DNA of 64,000 nt from Lineus longissimus (GCF_910592395.1 NC_088314.1:4276001-4340000); one strand, 5' to 3'; counted from the stretch's first letter, positions 28,785 through 43,700 are shown. Notes: generated by a model not told the origin, from the sequence alone. Program-made: numbers and translations.

Positions 28785-31700
28785 GCAGCATCTACAGCAT
28801 CATCCCCAGACCACGCAACAGCAAGCATTGCCACCCAATAAATCCCCTATCCGTACTATTTCTGCTGCTGCCAGTCACCAACAAGAGAACCACCTTACAA
28901 AGGTAAGAAGGGATATGAGGAATACACTTCAACCGTAATCATGTTTTTTTCAAGGCCGTGAAAAGTCAGAAACCGATCTAGAGGTACGTTGTTAATCAGT
29001 TGTTAGCAAACCGCTACTTTGTACCGTGGTGTGGTGTTTCTCGTTCCTTTGCTGAACCTAGAATAGGAGTACTTTAGAACGGCTAGATATGTAAACTTAT
29101 TCTTTGGTGTTAGTACGTTAAGATATCACATTATCATACCACAGACAGCATGCCTCAATCACCTTTCCACTTGAATCTAACAGATCTAGTGAGATTGATC
29201 GCTTTTCTTATAGCCGTCTCCTTTATGGCTAACCACATACAGGCTGAGTATACCAGTGCTGGCTCTATAAATTTCATTAGAGTCTGATGTGGAACTGAGG
29301 GAATTTTATTCGGAATTTCTTGTAATGCTATTATCTTGTAACATTTTCAGACAATTTCGCCAGTTAAGGCGGTGGCCGACAAGTATGTTGGGGAGATACA
29401 GGTATGTAGATGTATAGTCAGGGTCAGTTTGATGTACCCATTACCATTATCAGACTGAGTGATAAGTTGTACTCAAGCCACGCTCAAACGTAGGTATATC
29501 CACGCTTATGCCTCTCCCAAAAATATATTCAGTGGGCCCGCTCAGCAGTAGATGTGTTCACGCCAACCCCGCCCGTCCCTACCCAAAAAATGGAAATTGT
29601 TACTGGGCCGCACTGGAGAATTCTTTTGATAAGCAAACCTTGCATTAGGCTCCCGTTATGTAGATTTGTGAAATATGATGGTCACCATTTTTCGCACTAC
29701 TGCCAGTACTTCGAACCATTTCAACCGAATATCATTTATATTTTATAGGAAGAGTGTAAAGAGCCTCAAAACGCATTACTGGAGTGCTGTTTCTCTTTTC
29801 TGACTCCGATTGCGCTGATCATGACTGTAATGGTTTATAGGAGATGTCTTTTTCATTTGACAGCTCCAGTTCGATTATGATGATTATGATGAGTCATTCA
29901 CTGTCCGCGTGATTAAGGCCCGCGACCTCGTCTCTAGGGAAGAAGGTGCTATACTTAATCCATATGTTAAGATGTTTTTGCTACCCGGACGAGGGTGAGT
30001 AATTTCAGAAAATTTGTTTGAATATGGAATGTTGAACCTCATTCTTTTATATAACTTTTTGAGTTTTTAGACTACTTTAGACTACTTTAGACTCAACAAA
30101 ATGCAAATTTCAGTGGTTTTATTGTTTAGGGCTACACATTTTCCTCCATGCCTTTTGTTGAAATCCAACGATACATTGTAGCACATGTAAATGTCATCTA
30201 TAAGCCCATAAGGCATCCAGAATAAATATATCCTGAGGCGACTATTAGTCGTGTAACTGACACCTAGCCGATCGATGCTCAGCCATAGTAAACAAGACAG
30301 ATAAAAAGAAACCCCAAGTCATTTTGTCTTGACATCAGCGAGATGTAATTCGAGACAGAAAAAAACATCTGGATGAGATTTGCTGGCCGAATGTTCAATA
30401 TTCATCCTGCGTATTAGGTTCCTAGCATCAGCCAGTGCTTCCCACCCTACGCCAATATGTAATATCACTGTCATTTCACTCACTAATCTAAATTTTGCAT
30501 TCAGGTCAGACAACCGACGAAAGACCAAGTACATTCCTGACACGAATACTCCAGAATGGCATCATACCCTAGTCTTCATGACCCAACCACGAAAGGAGCT
30601 CAAGAAACGGAATCTCGAGATCACTGTCTGGAATTTCAGCCGAACGAATCCCCATGAACATCTAGGAGAAGTGTCAGTCGATCTGTCAGGTAGGACAGGT
30701 TAGGGCTGTCGTAGGGATGAGACCGAAGTTCGAAATAAATATCAGTGGTCGTAGGTTCAACGCCCGGTCGGTGCACACCTAACTGTGATGGAGAAGGTGT
30801 CTCTCTCTGACAGCATACGTTTCCTCTGTGGTCCTCGGTTTCCTCTGATGTCGCCTTATACTGTATAGGGAGTTTATATTGTCATTTTATATGTGCAGTT
30901 CCACCCCTCAACCTATGCTAAACTTGATTTTCGGAAATGTACACACAATTTTCTAGTGAGACAAAAGTTCAACATACACCATCTATTTGAATTTGGAAAC
31001 ACACACAGTTACATTTTGCCGTCACATCTTGGCATCACAACCTGATGAGAACAATTACACGTCGACTTTCACCTAGCTTCCAATCACCTTAGGCTGACCA
31101 CAGCCACCACTTTCAAAGCTTTGAACTCTTCCGATTAGCCTATCGCAAACATACGACACTTTGAAGTGATGGGAAATCCTATCAATAGAGTGTAATTCAC
31201 CATGACGTCCAACCACATTACTGGGCGCCATGCTTAGAATATGCTTGATCAAGTCAGAACCAGTGCGCATGCTCACTGATTTATCTAACGTGGTTGATGA
31301 CCGGCTTGGTACGGTTCAAAGATGAATGCATCTGTGAATCCACTTTATGGTGTGATTCTGTGTGGAGTCTGCAAGCTATCCGACTCGATCCTTTCACTGG
31401 TGATATGATCGAAATGGATGCGATTCAGATTCTATTGATTTATTCTACACCAGAAGCTGTGTCTGAAGTGAAATCGATGAGTCTTGCCGCGGCAATTACC
31501 TCTTACCATACTTGGCTATCAGTTCCATACATGATCTGATATGATTTGGTAATGAATCAGAATGCATCTCTCGTACTCTCCAGTCCGGGCTTGTACTGGC
31601 AGCCAGAATGGCCAAACAATTGGAGGTGTGATTATCACAGGTCGTACAAATAGTCTGTCAACGATATACGAGTCTGCACTTTAAGAGAGTTATGTACCCA

Positions 31701-34700
31701 TTTCCTTTAGTAACAGGGTCAGTGTCCCAACAGGTTTCAGCAGAAGAGCATACTCAATCCCGAGTGTATACAAATTGGTTTTTTTAAAGTGCCACACATC
31801 GCCTTCCTGGGGCATCTTGCAAAGACATAAGATCAAACGCGTTTTTTCTGGATTTTTTCACACCAACAAAGAACTGGCCACATTGTCACACGAAAGTTGT
31901 ATGCTGCCATGTCACAAAAGGACATGATAGTGCAGCCCAAATAAAATGGGTGATGACGCTGTTCCATTAGCCCTATGTAAAAGTTTGATATTCCTTTTAT
32001 ACTCTTATCTTTTTATTTGACTTTGAAACTGATGGAAATTTTATATACTGATACATGTATATGTTTCCAGACCACCTTAATTAGCATTGTCCCTGGCACG
32101 AACAATTTCATGTGCATGTGTTCTGCAATCCCATAAAAAATGAAAGCTACAGGCTCCAGTCAGTAGTCCCTTGTCGATTGTTGACCTTTTGTTGTTTTGC
32201 GTGGTGTTGAGTCTTCAGGAGTCTCAATCCATTGAAGTCATAATCCCTTTATAAACAGGAACACCCCAGACGAGATCAAAGATAAAGAATCTCATATATC
32301 TAAGAAACGGTTTTATAATGGTGTTCATGATGCCTATATCAATGTGTTACAAAGAAGTTCACTTGTAAAGGTCCCCAAGAACATGATACATCCACCGAGC
32401 TTACAGAGAGTTCAAGTTTAATGCCGATGCTCAAAATCGTGCATGCCAGCAAATCAGCCAATATCACTACATGTACTTGGTCTGTGAATTGTACTCGACA
32501 CTGCCTTCATGAGATTCCACCGTATGTTCGAAGATATATTGTAAATTACTGCCTCCTCTTATAGTGTGGCCGAGCAGAATATTTCTTAGTTTCGTATCCC
32601 CCTTCCTCCGACCAAAAAAACAATGTGTGCTGTGTGTATTGAAGGAAGGTTTACAATTTTGTTGCAGATGATAGTCGACTTGACAACAAGCCATACTGGT
32701 ACCGCCTGAAAGAGTTAGTGGAGGGACCATCCTCTGATTACTCATTGTCCATCTCCGATTCTCCTAGCAAACGCTCAGACAGTTCCAGAAAGGCCAGCCA
32801 AGACCATTTAAACAAGAAATCTCCGACAAACAGAAACAACAATAACCCCCAAGAGCGAGAACCTTCACCACGACCAACCAAAAATAGAATGAACGCTGTA
32901 AGTTTGGTGTGCAAGAAAGTGTTGACGTCACAAAAAGAAGCTTGCAGAGTGTTGGCCATTTTTGTTGTTTGATCATTCACCATTCCTTATGACGTCATTG
33001 ATTCACTTGCATGATATCAGCAGTTTTCTCGAAGTGTCATCAGTTCCAGTGCATGATGTGATAAGTTGATACGCATGAGGTGTTGGCTTTTAGAATTACA
33101 TGACCAATACTTATTGAGTTCTAATATATTTGAGGGAACAGCAGTTTTTTGCACCGCTGGTTTTTCATTGCTTTGTTGTGACAAACAAATGATCATCCAC
33201 GTTTTATGAGGTCAGTTACCATTGCAGAAGGAAGAACGAAGTACCTGCTTTGATCAATGTACATACACACTTTGTTCGAAGTACGATGCCCTGCTCTTGT
33301 ATCAAGGGCAGATTGCTGTACTTCGAACTGAAAAAGCGAGTACTTTGTGATAAGCGTACGTACTAAGATTGAAAAACCTTCTTTTTCCTCTGTGATCTTT
33401 GACCCGTTTACATGTGTTTTCAATTATTTTTATTTTTATCGTGCTATTTTCGACTAATTTTCCTAGAGATAAATATTTTCATATTTCTATAAAGAGAGAA
33501 AAACTAGATGATACCTAATGGGTGCTATGTGACGTCATAAGGAGTGGTCAATTTTCTGATTAATTCCAGAATTAGTATAGGTGTGAGGTTTATTGACCCG
33601 GAACCTATTTACAAGATGATGGTTTCTATATTGGCATGATCAGCAAGACATTGAAAATGATGTCAGCGGTTGCATCCCTTCTTTGCCAAGAATACCCATG
33701 AAATCATGAGTTCTCTAAGCTAAGCCCTTTTGCCAACGTAAGAAACACCAAAAAACATCCAAAAACACAAAATAGCCAAGAAATTACTCATACATGTAGG
33801 ACATTCGTACCTCAGGCCACACGTATATTCGTAACTCCTGACAATACGATAACTACAACATTTTCGCGAGCATTCTATTTTAAAAACTGAGACGAGTTTT
33901 TAATCGATCAAAATTTAGAAAAATAAGATAATGATTTCTTTACTTTATTTCTTGAATCAAAAAAAAAAGACCAAAAACGTAGGCAGCTCACAGTATCTTG
34001 GCCAATTTCAGCTTTTGAGATTTTTTTGGTGTTTCCAATTTGGGAACGACGGGCTGGTTAACAGTAATATTCAAGTACGGTGTAAACTGTTTTCGTGTCA
34101 AAGTCTTTGTTATGTTAAAGAAGTGTTCATGGTGATGATATTTCTTTAAAAATCTATTGATTTTTGGGGGAGGGGGTTGAATACACTCTTCTGAGTAAGG
34201 GATTTTTCAGTATTTAGATTTAGAGGGTTTAACATGTTAAATGCTGGCAGGTCAGTACCTGGATGACAATACGTTCTGTAAACCTGTTACAAGCGTCACT
34301 TCATGGATGTTCCCTTCACAGCATATGATAATGTACTCTTAAACTTCCGATTTCGTGTGTTCACCTTCCCCATCATTCTAAAATTTCAAAGGTATCCATA
34401 ACAAACGTCCCCTCCCACATTTCCCTGTTTCTGCTCTATATGTTCCGAAATAATTGATGTGACTCAAAGACACAAGGGTAACATGAGAAGTGATTTTTTT
34501 TTCACGTATACCTTATTCAAGTAAACTGGGGGCACCATTCAAACTGCACCATTTGAGGTTGTTCTATATGATTTTTTTTAAATAGAATATATGTTATAGT
34601 ACAGCACACTAGTCAAAACAGTTAGTTGCTTTCACAATGCAATCGCATAGATTTCACGCCTTTTATACATGACCTGGGTTTATTTAAACGAAGCTTACCC

Positions 34701-37700
34701 AATCATCAAAATTTTAAACTGGTTTTTTTAACTAATAGACATCCTGTTCGGCAAATTAGTTTCATTAATACCACCTGATCTCCCCAATAAGAATGCCAAT
34801 TCGCGATCTTTTTGCAAATGATCATATCTACTCTGGTTGAAAAATCTTAATTTGCATTACCAGCCGAATTTGGTGAACTATTAACTTAAGAACGTGCTGT
34901 AGGTTTGCTTTATACTATTTCCGGGTGATGACGGTTTATGTCCTTATGCGATGTTTCAGAAATCAGTTGGTTGGAAGCAGTATTTTGGACTGCCATCACA
35001 AGACAACGAAATGTTCAACGTTCTAACCCTAGTGCTAAGTGGTGGCTGCTGTGGCAGAAGTGGCCGACTTGTAAGGACGGATTACATCGTTTAACACGCT
35101 TCTATAAGTGTGCAGATGCATCATTCCACACCAGCCCGTTTTTTTGCTTTGATTCAACAGCTCGACACCAGATGGCGTTAAAAGCAGGCGCCATTTCAGC
35201 CTCGCTTTTGAAAGTCACTGGTCTTGAGATTATTAGCATCATTTTTTGTATTCAATTAATTTCAAACTTCTAGTCGGTTGTCCTAAGTGTCTGCGAAGCA
35301 TGTGAACTAATATTCCTATGCGGGCATGCCAACTAGTTTTCAATGTTGTAAAATTGACTCCAGTGACCTTTTGGTGTAATATAGCTCTCTGTGGTATGCA
35401 AATTATGTTCTCAACTGTTTGGCTTTAGTCTGATGCATTTTTCCCGATGACCGTGATGTCTTCTACTCTGCACGTTGTCATGTGTAGGTTCAGTAACCTT
35501 GTAGAAATGTGCCTGTTGACTGGTAGTGCTGATGTTGTACTCCTGAATAAATCATTTAAAAAGCTATTGAGTGAAACAATCACCATTGCTCTTAAAATAA
35601 CTGATGTAGCCTACTTTCAGCATGCCCGCATGTGCTTTCGACTCTTGCCTAACCAAAACTCCTGAATCCATATTAACAACATTTTTTGAAACACCCGTAT
35701 TACTGCTACACTCTTAAAGATAAAGGTTTTTAAGCTTTTGAAGTATTTAAAGGTTTTTCGGTCAACACTAATATCAACACCCTCGAGGTTTTTCAGCGAA
35801 ATAAATAATAATTTCTAAAAATCTCAAAAACCATAAAGGGTTTTTCTCTCTATGGAAAATCCTCTAACGGTGCATTTTTGTTTTGATCGAAAAACCTTTA
35901 AGCGTTTCTCAAAAGCTAAATAATAAAAGATTTTCAAAATCTCAAAAACATTAACTACATGTATTTCTAAGAGTGTATTGCAATAGTGTTGTCCTTCTTG
36001 GGTTCTATCTGCTTCAGTGGATACGTTTCTTTCATCAACACGATCACTCGTGGTCTCGTGCAATATTGATAGGTGTCCAATAGGACAGTCTCCGTGGCAC
36101 AAGATGTCACTTAATCCTGCGCAATGCTACACAGGATGAAGAATGACGTGGGATATCGTGATACATCGTAAGGTCTCGTCTCGTCTGGCTCAGCCCCGGT
36201 ATAAACCACACAGCACTACGGCACAAGAATGTTCAGTGCCAAAATATGGCATGTCATGTTTTCGGTTTCTCTGTCTTCGAGTTATTATAGTCTCATAAGA
36301 TTTGTAGTTGGGCCAGCTTTGCCCTGATGGCCAACAGATAAGATGTTCAGTTTTTTCTTCCTGTCCACCAAAACAGGTGCAACAACTTGCTGCGATGCTT
36401 TAAGGATCTGAACGATTGGCCAACAGATGTATTTCGTCTAGCTGCATCACTTCGCAAACGCACAGATGCATACATTAACCAATACAAGATGGTGTTCTAC
36501 AACAACATAACGCAGTGACAGAACGCCAATGTACACAAATAACATAAAGGCAAATACGTCTTGAAAACAGTTGCATGTACTTTAAAGAAATCTTAAGGGA
36601 GTAAAGTGGATGCCGAGGCACTAAAAACACAACTACAAACCACTATCTATCTACTGATATGGATTGAAGTGTTTCGTCAGATACGACATAGAACTAATTA
36701 CACTATGGAACCAACAGTCAATACGATGATAAATGAGAAGAAATTAATGAACAGATTTTTCGATAATTGTCGTTGTTCATAGACTGTTTACATGTGAAGC
36801 ACTTCTTATCAACCAAAATGCTGGCAGTATAATAAATACATTCGGAATTGCGTAGTTCCATTTTTCATTCCTTAAATCGTCTCGCAGCGGTCGCGCAGGC
36901 CGAACTTTTTAATGTAAATTCCGCCTTAGTGGAGTGCACTCGGATTATAGTCCTCATAAATATCTAAATTCCTGTGCCAAAATCGATTTATTTTAATCGA
37001 TGAAGATGATTCAGAGAATCCGGGACATGCAGGGATGCCATCTTTTGAGTCACGGTAACATCGGGTTCTGGAATCTGGATATATTGCTCATGTTTGAAAT
37101 TGACATGTGATGCCAATTGCAAATAGGTCAGGCCTTCGTCGTTGTTTGAAAAAGATGGTGCCGATATGATGATAATTTTCATTTCAAATTAAATTTGGTT
37201 GCAAACGAGCATCAGGAAAAATACTTTGTAAAAGGAAAGATTACCACATCCTAATCTACGACTTTCCGAATTACCAGAAAAATGGCCCATTTGGGCAACA
37301 TACTATAGTACTACCTATGTCGAAAACCTTGATAGGATGCTTATAAAATTCTTAGGTAAGATCTCAACGAAGAACCTTATAAGAATCATTTTGCGAATGT
37401 ACATTAACATGTACATGGTACATTAACATGAACGTAGGAAACCTCATTTCTGGATTTTCGGCCTAGGTAGTAAATGTGCAAATGTCGCAATGTATGCTTA
37501 CTTGCTCATAAACGTGATAAGTAAGATAATACAAATGCTATTTTCGATTTGGCTTCTTAAACATGAGCTGTATACTAGTATTAACCTACAATACATGTTT
37601 GTGCATTTTTATGAGCTAACTATCATTGTATTATATTACAGCTTTTCGGCCTCGGGAAGGCACCCACAGAGATGCTAGTGGATTTCTTTTATGTACTTGC

Positions 37701-40700
37701 ATTTTATACACATTTTCTATCAGTTTTTATTATTACAAATTTGTGCATGGTTCTCTATTTTATTAATTAACATGTAACTTATATTATACAATTGGTACCA
37801 ATGGGATGATAAATTGCATCATTTCATAGTCAGCCTTCAAAATAATGCACATGCATCACACAATATCCATATACACAGTATCCACATACACCAGCACACT
37901 TTAAAGGAATGTACGGGATGATGCATTTGGCTGCCTGCGACAAAGCTGTACCGAAGAATTAGATAAAAAGGACATTGAGGTAACATGTAACACATGACCA
38001 CACACTATAGTTATAACTGTAAGTAAAGCGTGTGATCATTAAAAAAGGCTCGAAACGTTATTTGTTACCAGTGTTTCAGTTTGGAAATTTGGAAGCTAGA
38101 CTTTTACTGTCTTTTCGGTTTGCTTTTTGTCTTTATCTTGAGCTGTGCGATTCAACCATATACACGTAAAAGAATCTGGATAGGAGCACTGATAAACACT
38201 TTTCATACATAAACATAAAAAACAAACATTAAAGCAAGATCTCATTGGTACTATGGATAACCTGTATCTCTCAGTCTCTAAATATCCTCTAGTTTCTCAG
38301 GTTGCAGGTCCTGTACTCTGTCGTCTATCCTTCTTCCCTAAGTCGCCTCTGGTATGTGCACGTAGCGTGGTAGGAGATGGGTGCGGAGGTACCATTCTGT
38401 CTAGCCAACAGAGGGAAAATAAGTCTCATTTACTTTGAGAAGATAGTGAAGATGTTTGTAGTCGATATCAGAAAGAGGCTAACAAATGGAAAAACCAGCA
38501 GCAGATCTACTATTTTAATACCAAAAGCGAGTGCCAAGATGAAACTCGTCTCTAGTATAAGATTTCATTTCCTGGTTTGGAGGGTCATTGTTGAGAGCAT
38601 TATTGCTTCATATCAGCATACAGAATGTAGTTCGGAATACGGAATTGCAGACCTCTGTCTGAATGGGAAAACAGTGACAGTACTTCTATGCACCCAACTA
38701 CTACCGCTAGTGCATGTCATGTAACAGTGAATATGGTGATGGGAAACTTTAGCTGCATAGTCTTTACAATTTGCACCTTTCTTTATCATTGGCAATTTGT
38801 TTCGTATTCTTCTGGCAAGCTTTGCTAAGTAAGGCACTTAAGCAAAATAAATTCGCTGTGCAGTGACATTCGTAGACACATACTTTATGAAAGGGAAGGA
38901 GTGTTCGATATAAGGCCTTATAGTCAGCTATCTGTTTATTCAACGTGTACTGATAAAGTGTCCTAGCTTATCAAATTTGTCAGTAGATCCTTTTTCTGAA
39001 AGGAGGGTACAGTATAGCTATTAAACTCGACACTCCTTCCCTTTCGGAAGTGAAAACAAACAGAAAACAACGTACATGTACATACCACATGCACACAGTT
39101 GCATACAATTTGCACAACAATACGTTTTAAAATGGATAGCTGGCCAATTAGAAAGTTTCAATGAAACTTTCAAATATTTTGAATGAGCAATCATACACAA
39201 CACTTAACTTCAGACACACACCATCATAATTAAACGTCTTATTTTTCGCAAAGATTTGAGTTCTAAATAGTTTAGCTTAATTAAAGAAAAAAGGCTAAAG
39301 TTATACAATTTCCCATCATTTTGCAATTGGTTGTAAAGCATCATTTATTCGATTTCTTTCAGGCTGCTATGAACAAAGTTGACCGCCTTAGCCCCAAACC
39401 TCGTCGCAAGTCTCAAGGATACGAAACCGATGGTAAGCTTCGTAGTGTGTAGTAGATCACCTAGGTTCCTTTGAGAAAGATTAGATTGACACGAGGTAAC
39501 AGTCCCTGGCATGGACCCAGTCACCGTCGTCAGATATTAGACCACGTGTGTTTAAATAGTTCCAGAACTAACGATGACGCCATTGAGGGGCGTACATATG
39601 CGGATCTCTATGTGACGTTCCCGAAGAAACTCGCAGTGCAAAGAATATTTTACTGGCTCACCAACTGGTGATAAATTTCGGTACCTCGTTGTACAAGCAT
39701 TAAGTCTATATTATGCAATTATTCACGAAGGATTGATAATATCAATTGCGTTATTCGTCACAAAACTTTTGATATTTGTAAAGTTTCGTAGTGTTCAAGG
39801 ACATTATGTGCATGAAAAATACACGTTTATCTGGATGCATGTTTATGTCTTTATTTCACAACATAGCTCATTCAACGATAATAGTTTAACTTGAAAAGGC
39901 TATGTTAGTGATTGTGTTCATTTTATTTACCGTTAGTACCTGGTTTCTTCCTTCTGCTGGGGTCTTTCCTCCACGAGGTTGTTTTGTTAAGTTCATAAAG
40001 CATTCTGCAGTGGTTAAAAAAGAATCTTTTCAACATTAACGGAAATATGACCACTCTTCAACAGAAATCCCCGCCTTAAGGATGGAAACTGGACACAATT
40101 GCATGTTTATTTCATGATTTTAAAAGCTATTTTATTTTCATCACTCTCCCCCACACTTCGATATACATTTTCAATATTTGCATGCTTTTACCCTCCCTTC
40201 CCCTTTCTACTTAGTTATCTTTAACATCTGGGGAACTTTTTCACTCTAAAGTAGAACAAAACATAGCCAAGTAAATAGATGAGTTTTTATATTGTTCGTA
40301 GCTCTGTGTTACAATCTTAGATAGTTATCTTGTCAGTTTTTATGATAGATTATGTGTAAAATAACAAAAACAACACATGTGGTAAATAATTCGGAGCTTT
40401 TATTGGTGTGTAAATATATACGCTGTGATCTTAGTGATACTGGTATGAATGAAGAGTTCATGAACATCTTACCGTAAAAACTTCATCGTACCTTTTTATA
40501 ATAGCATTCTGTGATTATCAAAATGGATACGTCTAGTAAGTCAGTGGGATTAAATAAAACAGCGGTGTCGATGATAGCACGTTGTATTCGATTCTGAATA
40601 TCATTGCTAAAAGTACTGATATCTCATATCGATAATAAGGCATGTCATTATTATTCAGCTCTGGTTCGGATTTCTCCACCATTCGATTTCTGCCACTTAA

Positions 40701-43700
40701 GTTTTATTTGTCTTATCCTGCTTACTATTGCTTCTTATGTCTATTATCCTATAGTTTATGATGCAATTTTGATATGACCCTGAAAATATATTTCTAAAAG
40801 ATTTTGAATTGTGGCAAGGACTAATGGGTTTGTGTCCTACTTCTCGGAGAGAGCATGTGTTCTGTCGGTAACTTTATTGTCTGGAATTTGATAACTAACA
40901 AGATCGAAAATTAACTGCATGAAAAAATATTAGCCTGTTTGGTCGAAAAAATTAAAATGCATTTGTTTATTTAATTTATTTTTTAACATCGAAATAAATT
41001 TTAAACGTTTGCATGTTTTTTTATAAATTTCAATCTATCTTACCAAGCCACAGTCGCAGCCATGAAAATAGCACCTCTTTTCGCGAATGTACAAGGACTG
41101 CTGCATACAAGACTCAACCTCGCCTACAGGCACTTCGAATTTCATTCCTTGATTACAGATAGTGTACAAAGGTATGGAATGGAAGGCTGAGGACGAGGTT
41201 GGCGTTATGCAGGTAACCCAGTTAATTGTCATTCTCTTTATAAAAGGATTTTTATTATGAACCGATGCGACTCCTGATATATACATATCTTTAATTTTGG
41301 TATTATTGGTATTACAGTGGCATAACGGGGTTAGTCCCCTACATTAGATTTGATAATTGTGTTCATTCTGTGTGCAGAAACGTGCCAAAAGAAAATATTT
41401 AATTTTTTTCTGTTCTGATTGTCCTTAAGCTTTTATTGACCAATTAGATTTAAGTGTCTCATTTTACCTTCTCGTGTGTTAGAAATGCCACCTAGTGGCG
41501 CCGTATAAAAGTGCCTCCCCAATTACCATAGTAACGCTTATATTCCTCCCTAACCTGATCTGTTCGAAACCTGTTCTATTTTTCTCGGCAAGCAGCAACA
41601 AAATAGAATGGAATGAAAAGAAAATGGTAAGATATATTTCAGTGTATAGAAAATCTTTACGAAAACCAGACACACAGACATATCGGAAACTGATGGCCTG
41701 GAACACATTTTTTCTCCATCTCATTATGACTGCCCATGCCGTATCTTCTTTAGGCCCTACATAATCTATCAGCTACCCTTAACCCCTTACTACATCACAT
41801 GCTTCTGTCGTTCAGTTGACATCTTACCGCCTTGAGCCTACGCTATCAAAGACTTTCTGCACACTGTATCACCATACATCCAGACACTCAGCACTCTTTA
41901 AGTCGATATGTGAGCTTGAAAGTCACGTGCAGCTGTCCATGCAGTCACCGTCATTTGTGAAATGTCATCTTGCCGCTTTCGTTTTGTTGTCAACCACGTT
42001 CTTAGTTGTACTCTTTCATTCATTTCCGAAATATGGTACTGCAATGAGTGTAAAACTGAGAACGAGGTTGACGACATAGGTCCGCATCTGTTATTATTCA
42101 GTTTGATGATGTGGTATTTGAAAATGTGAAGCATGCCCAAGCGACCAAGTATTTTTCAGACCATAATCCAAGAAATTATTCGATTTTAACACACACTTAC
42201 TTTGCAGAGCTTGATGATACTGGCCTTGTTCGGTTATAGTATTGTTATATATCTTTAAAAGTGTGGTTTCTAGAATGCTTTACCTTCGAAAAAATATACA
42301 TCAGATAGGATGGACGGACGCTACAAGTTACTTCCCTTAGTTAAGTGTTAGTGAACCGGTGTTCATTCCAAAGCACAATCTTCCTAGTTGTTGATATAAT
42401 ATCGCGTCTGCTACGATTTTCTTAACCTTCTTTGTTATTTTACAGTTTCTAGTCACCATGCCAATAATACAACAGAAGACAGCAACCTTTATAACAGCAA
42501 GCTCCTCCCCCAGTCTACCTCTGATGTTAATTCCAGTGACCTTGTTTCTAGTGGCAGCCAAAGTAGTATTTCTAGAAGTACGATATCACAGCCACCTGAT
42601 TTTACAGGTAAACATTTAAGATTTACTGAGGGTTTTTTGTTACTGATTGATTGCTAAGGATCTGTTGATTCGGATGTCATCCTGCGCCTGTGCCACATCC
42701 GGGCCTGGAAGCCACCACTGTTTGCAAAACTTCACAACTACATGTATCTTTGTTTGTGACAATATTTCAAATAAAATGCACGTCTAGAAATTAATTGTAC
42801 CTCTTTCCCTTCAGATTTAAGCACATCTACCTCAACTACTTCTTTCGAGCGTCTCTGCAGCGTCCAAAACAACTATCACATCCCTGTCCAGAAGAGCAGA
42901 TCCAGCGGGTACATTTCCTTAGACCTTCCAGAAGAAATCCTCAGCCAGACCTCACCTTACGATATCCAGCCAATAAAGGATAGGGTCGGGCCGGGCCAGT
43001 TATTACTATCTGATATCATTGAGAAATACTCATGTGGAATAGAAGGTACATTGTTTCAGGTTATATGGACTTTGACTAGAACATTTTTGGTCATGTGTAA
43101 TGGGCTAATATCTTATATAACCTGGCTGCAAGCAGGAGACCTGATTTTCACACTGGCATGTTCGGTGGAAATCTTATCTTTAGTCGAGCCACTTAGAAAC
43201 GCAGTTATCACTATATGCTGCAGTATAGTGATCATGTCTTAATCTTCATAACTGCAAATGATATTTTTTTAGAACTTATGGGCATTTCTCATCATTTCAG
43301 TCGACGAAATCTTGAATGAAGTTGTGACCGGTGAAATTTTGATCCACATCCGGAAAGACCTTTCAATCAGCACACTTTCCCTTACTGTTGTCCAGTGTAG
43401 GAACATCGAAATATCACAGAAGTTGAAAGATAGCATCACGGGTAAGGATTCCTCTGTTAACAGTTTGAAACGAGGGAATATTTCGTATTTCGTATCAAAA
43501 GCTTCATTCGAGGGGTAGCTGCATCCATCTGTTCGTGCGAACTGCTGTTTAAATGGCTTATCAGACAATGCTACTTCGCTTAAAGGATAAACGTAGGACA
43601 CGTTTTGGTCATGCTACGGTCGAAATTTAGGTCGAATTTTAGGTTCTTGTTACAGACTGCCCCTGGAATAAAAAATTTCTTCTATCACCCGAGAGATAAG

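Larger units (their letters stand above)
32898..39362 (+). other. Intron 12-13 (6.5 kb) with three inverted-repeat elements
   Basis: It contains the inverted pair 32980-32997/33530-33547, a MITE at 35709-35975 and an inverted pair at 38889-39045, listed separately. Open frames of 60-115 codons lack family motifs. Confidence 0.7.

Noticed and set aside
28382-28834. 150-codon minus-strand Ala/Val-rich frame and a 103-codon Leu-rich frame
   Set aside because: Both are the reverse complement of the CAG/CAA tract in exon 8 of the scaffold gene; their composition is explained entirely by that repeat.
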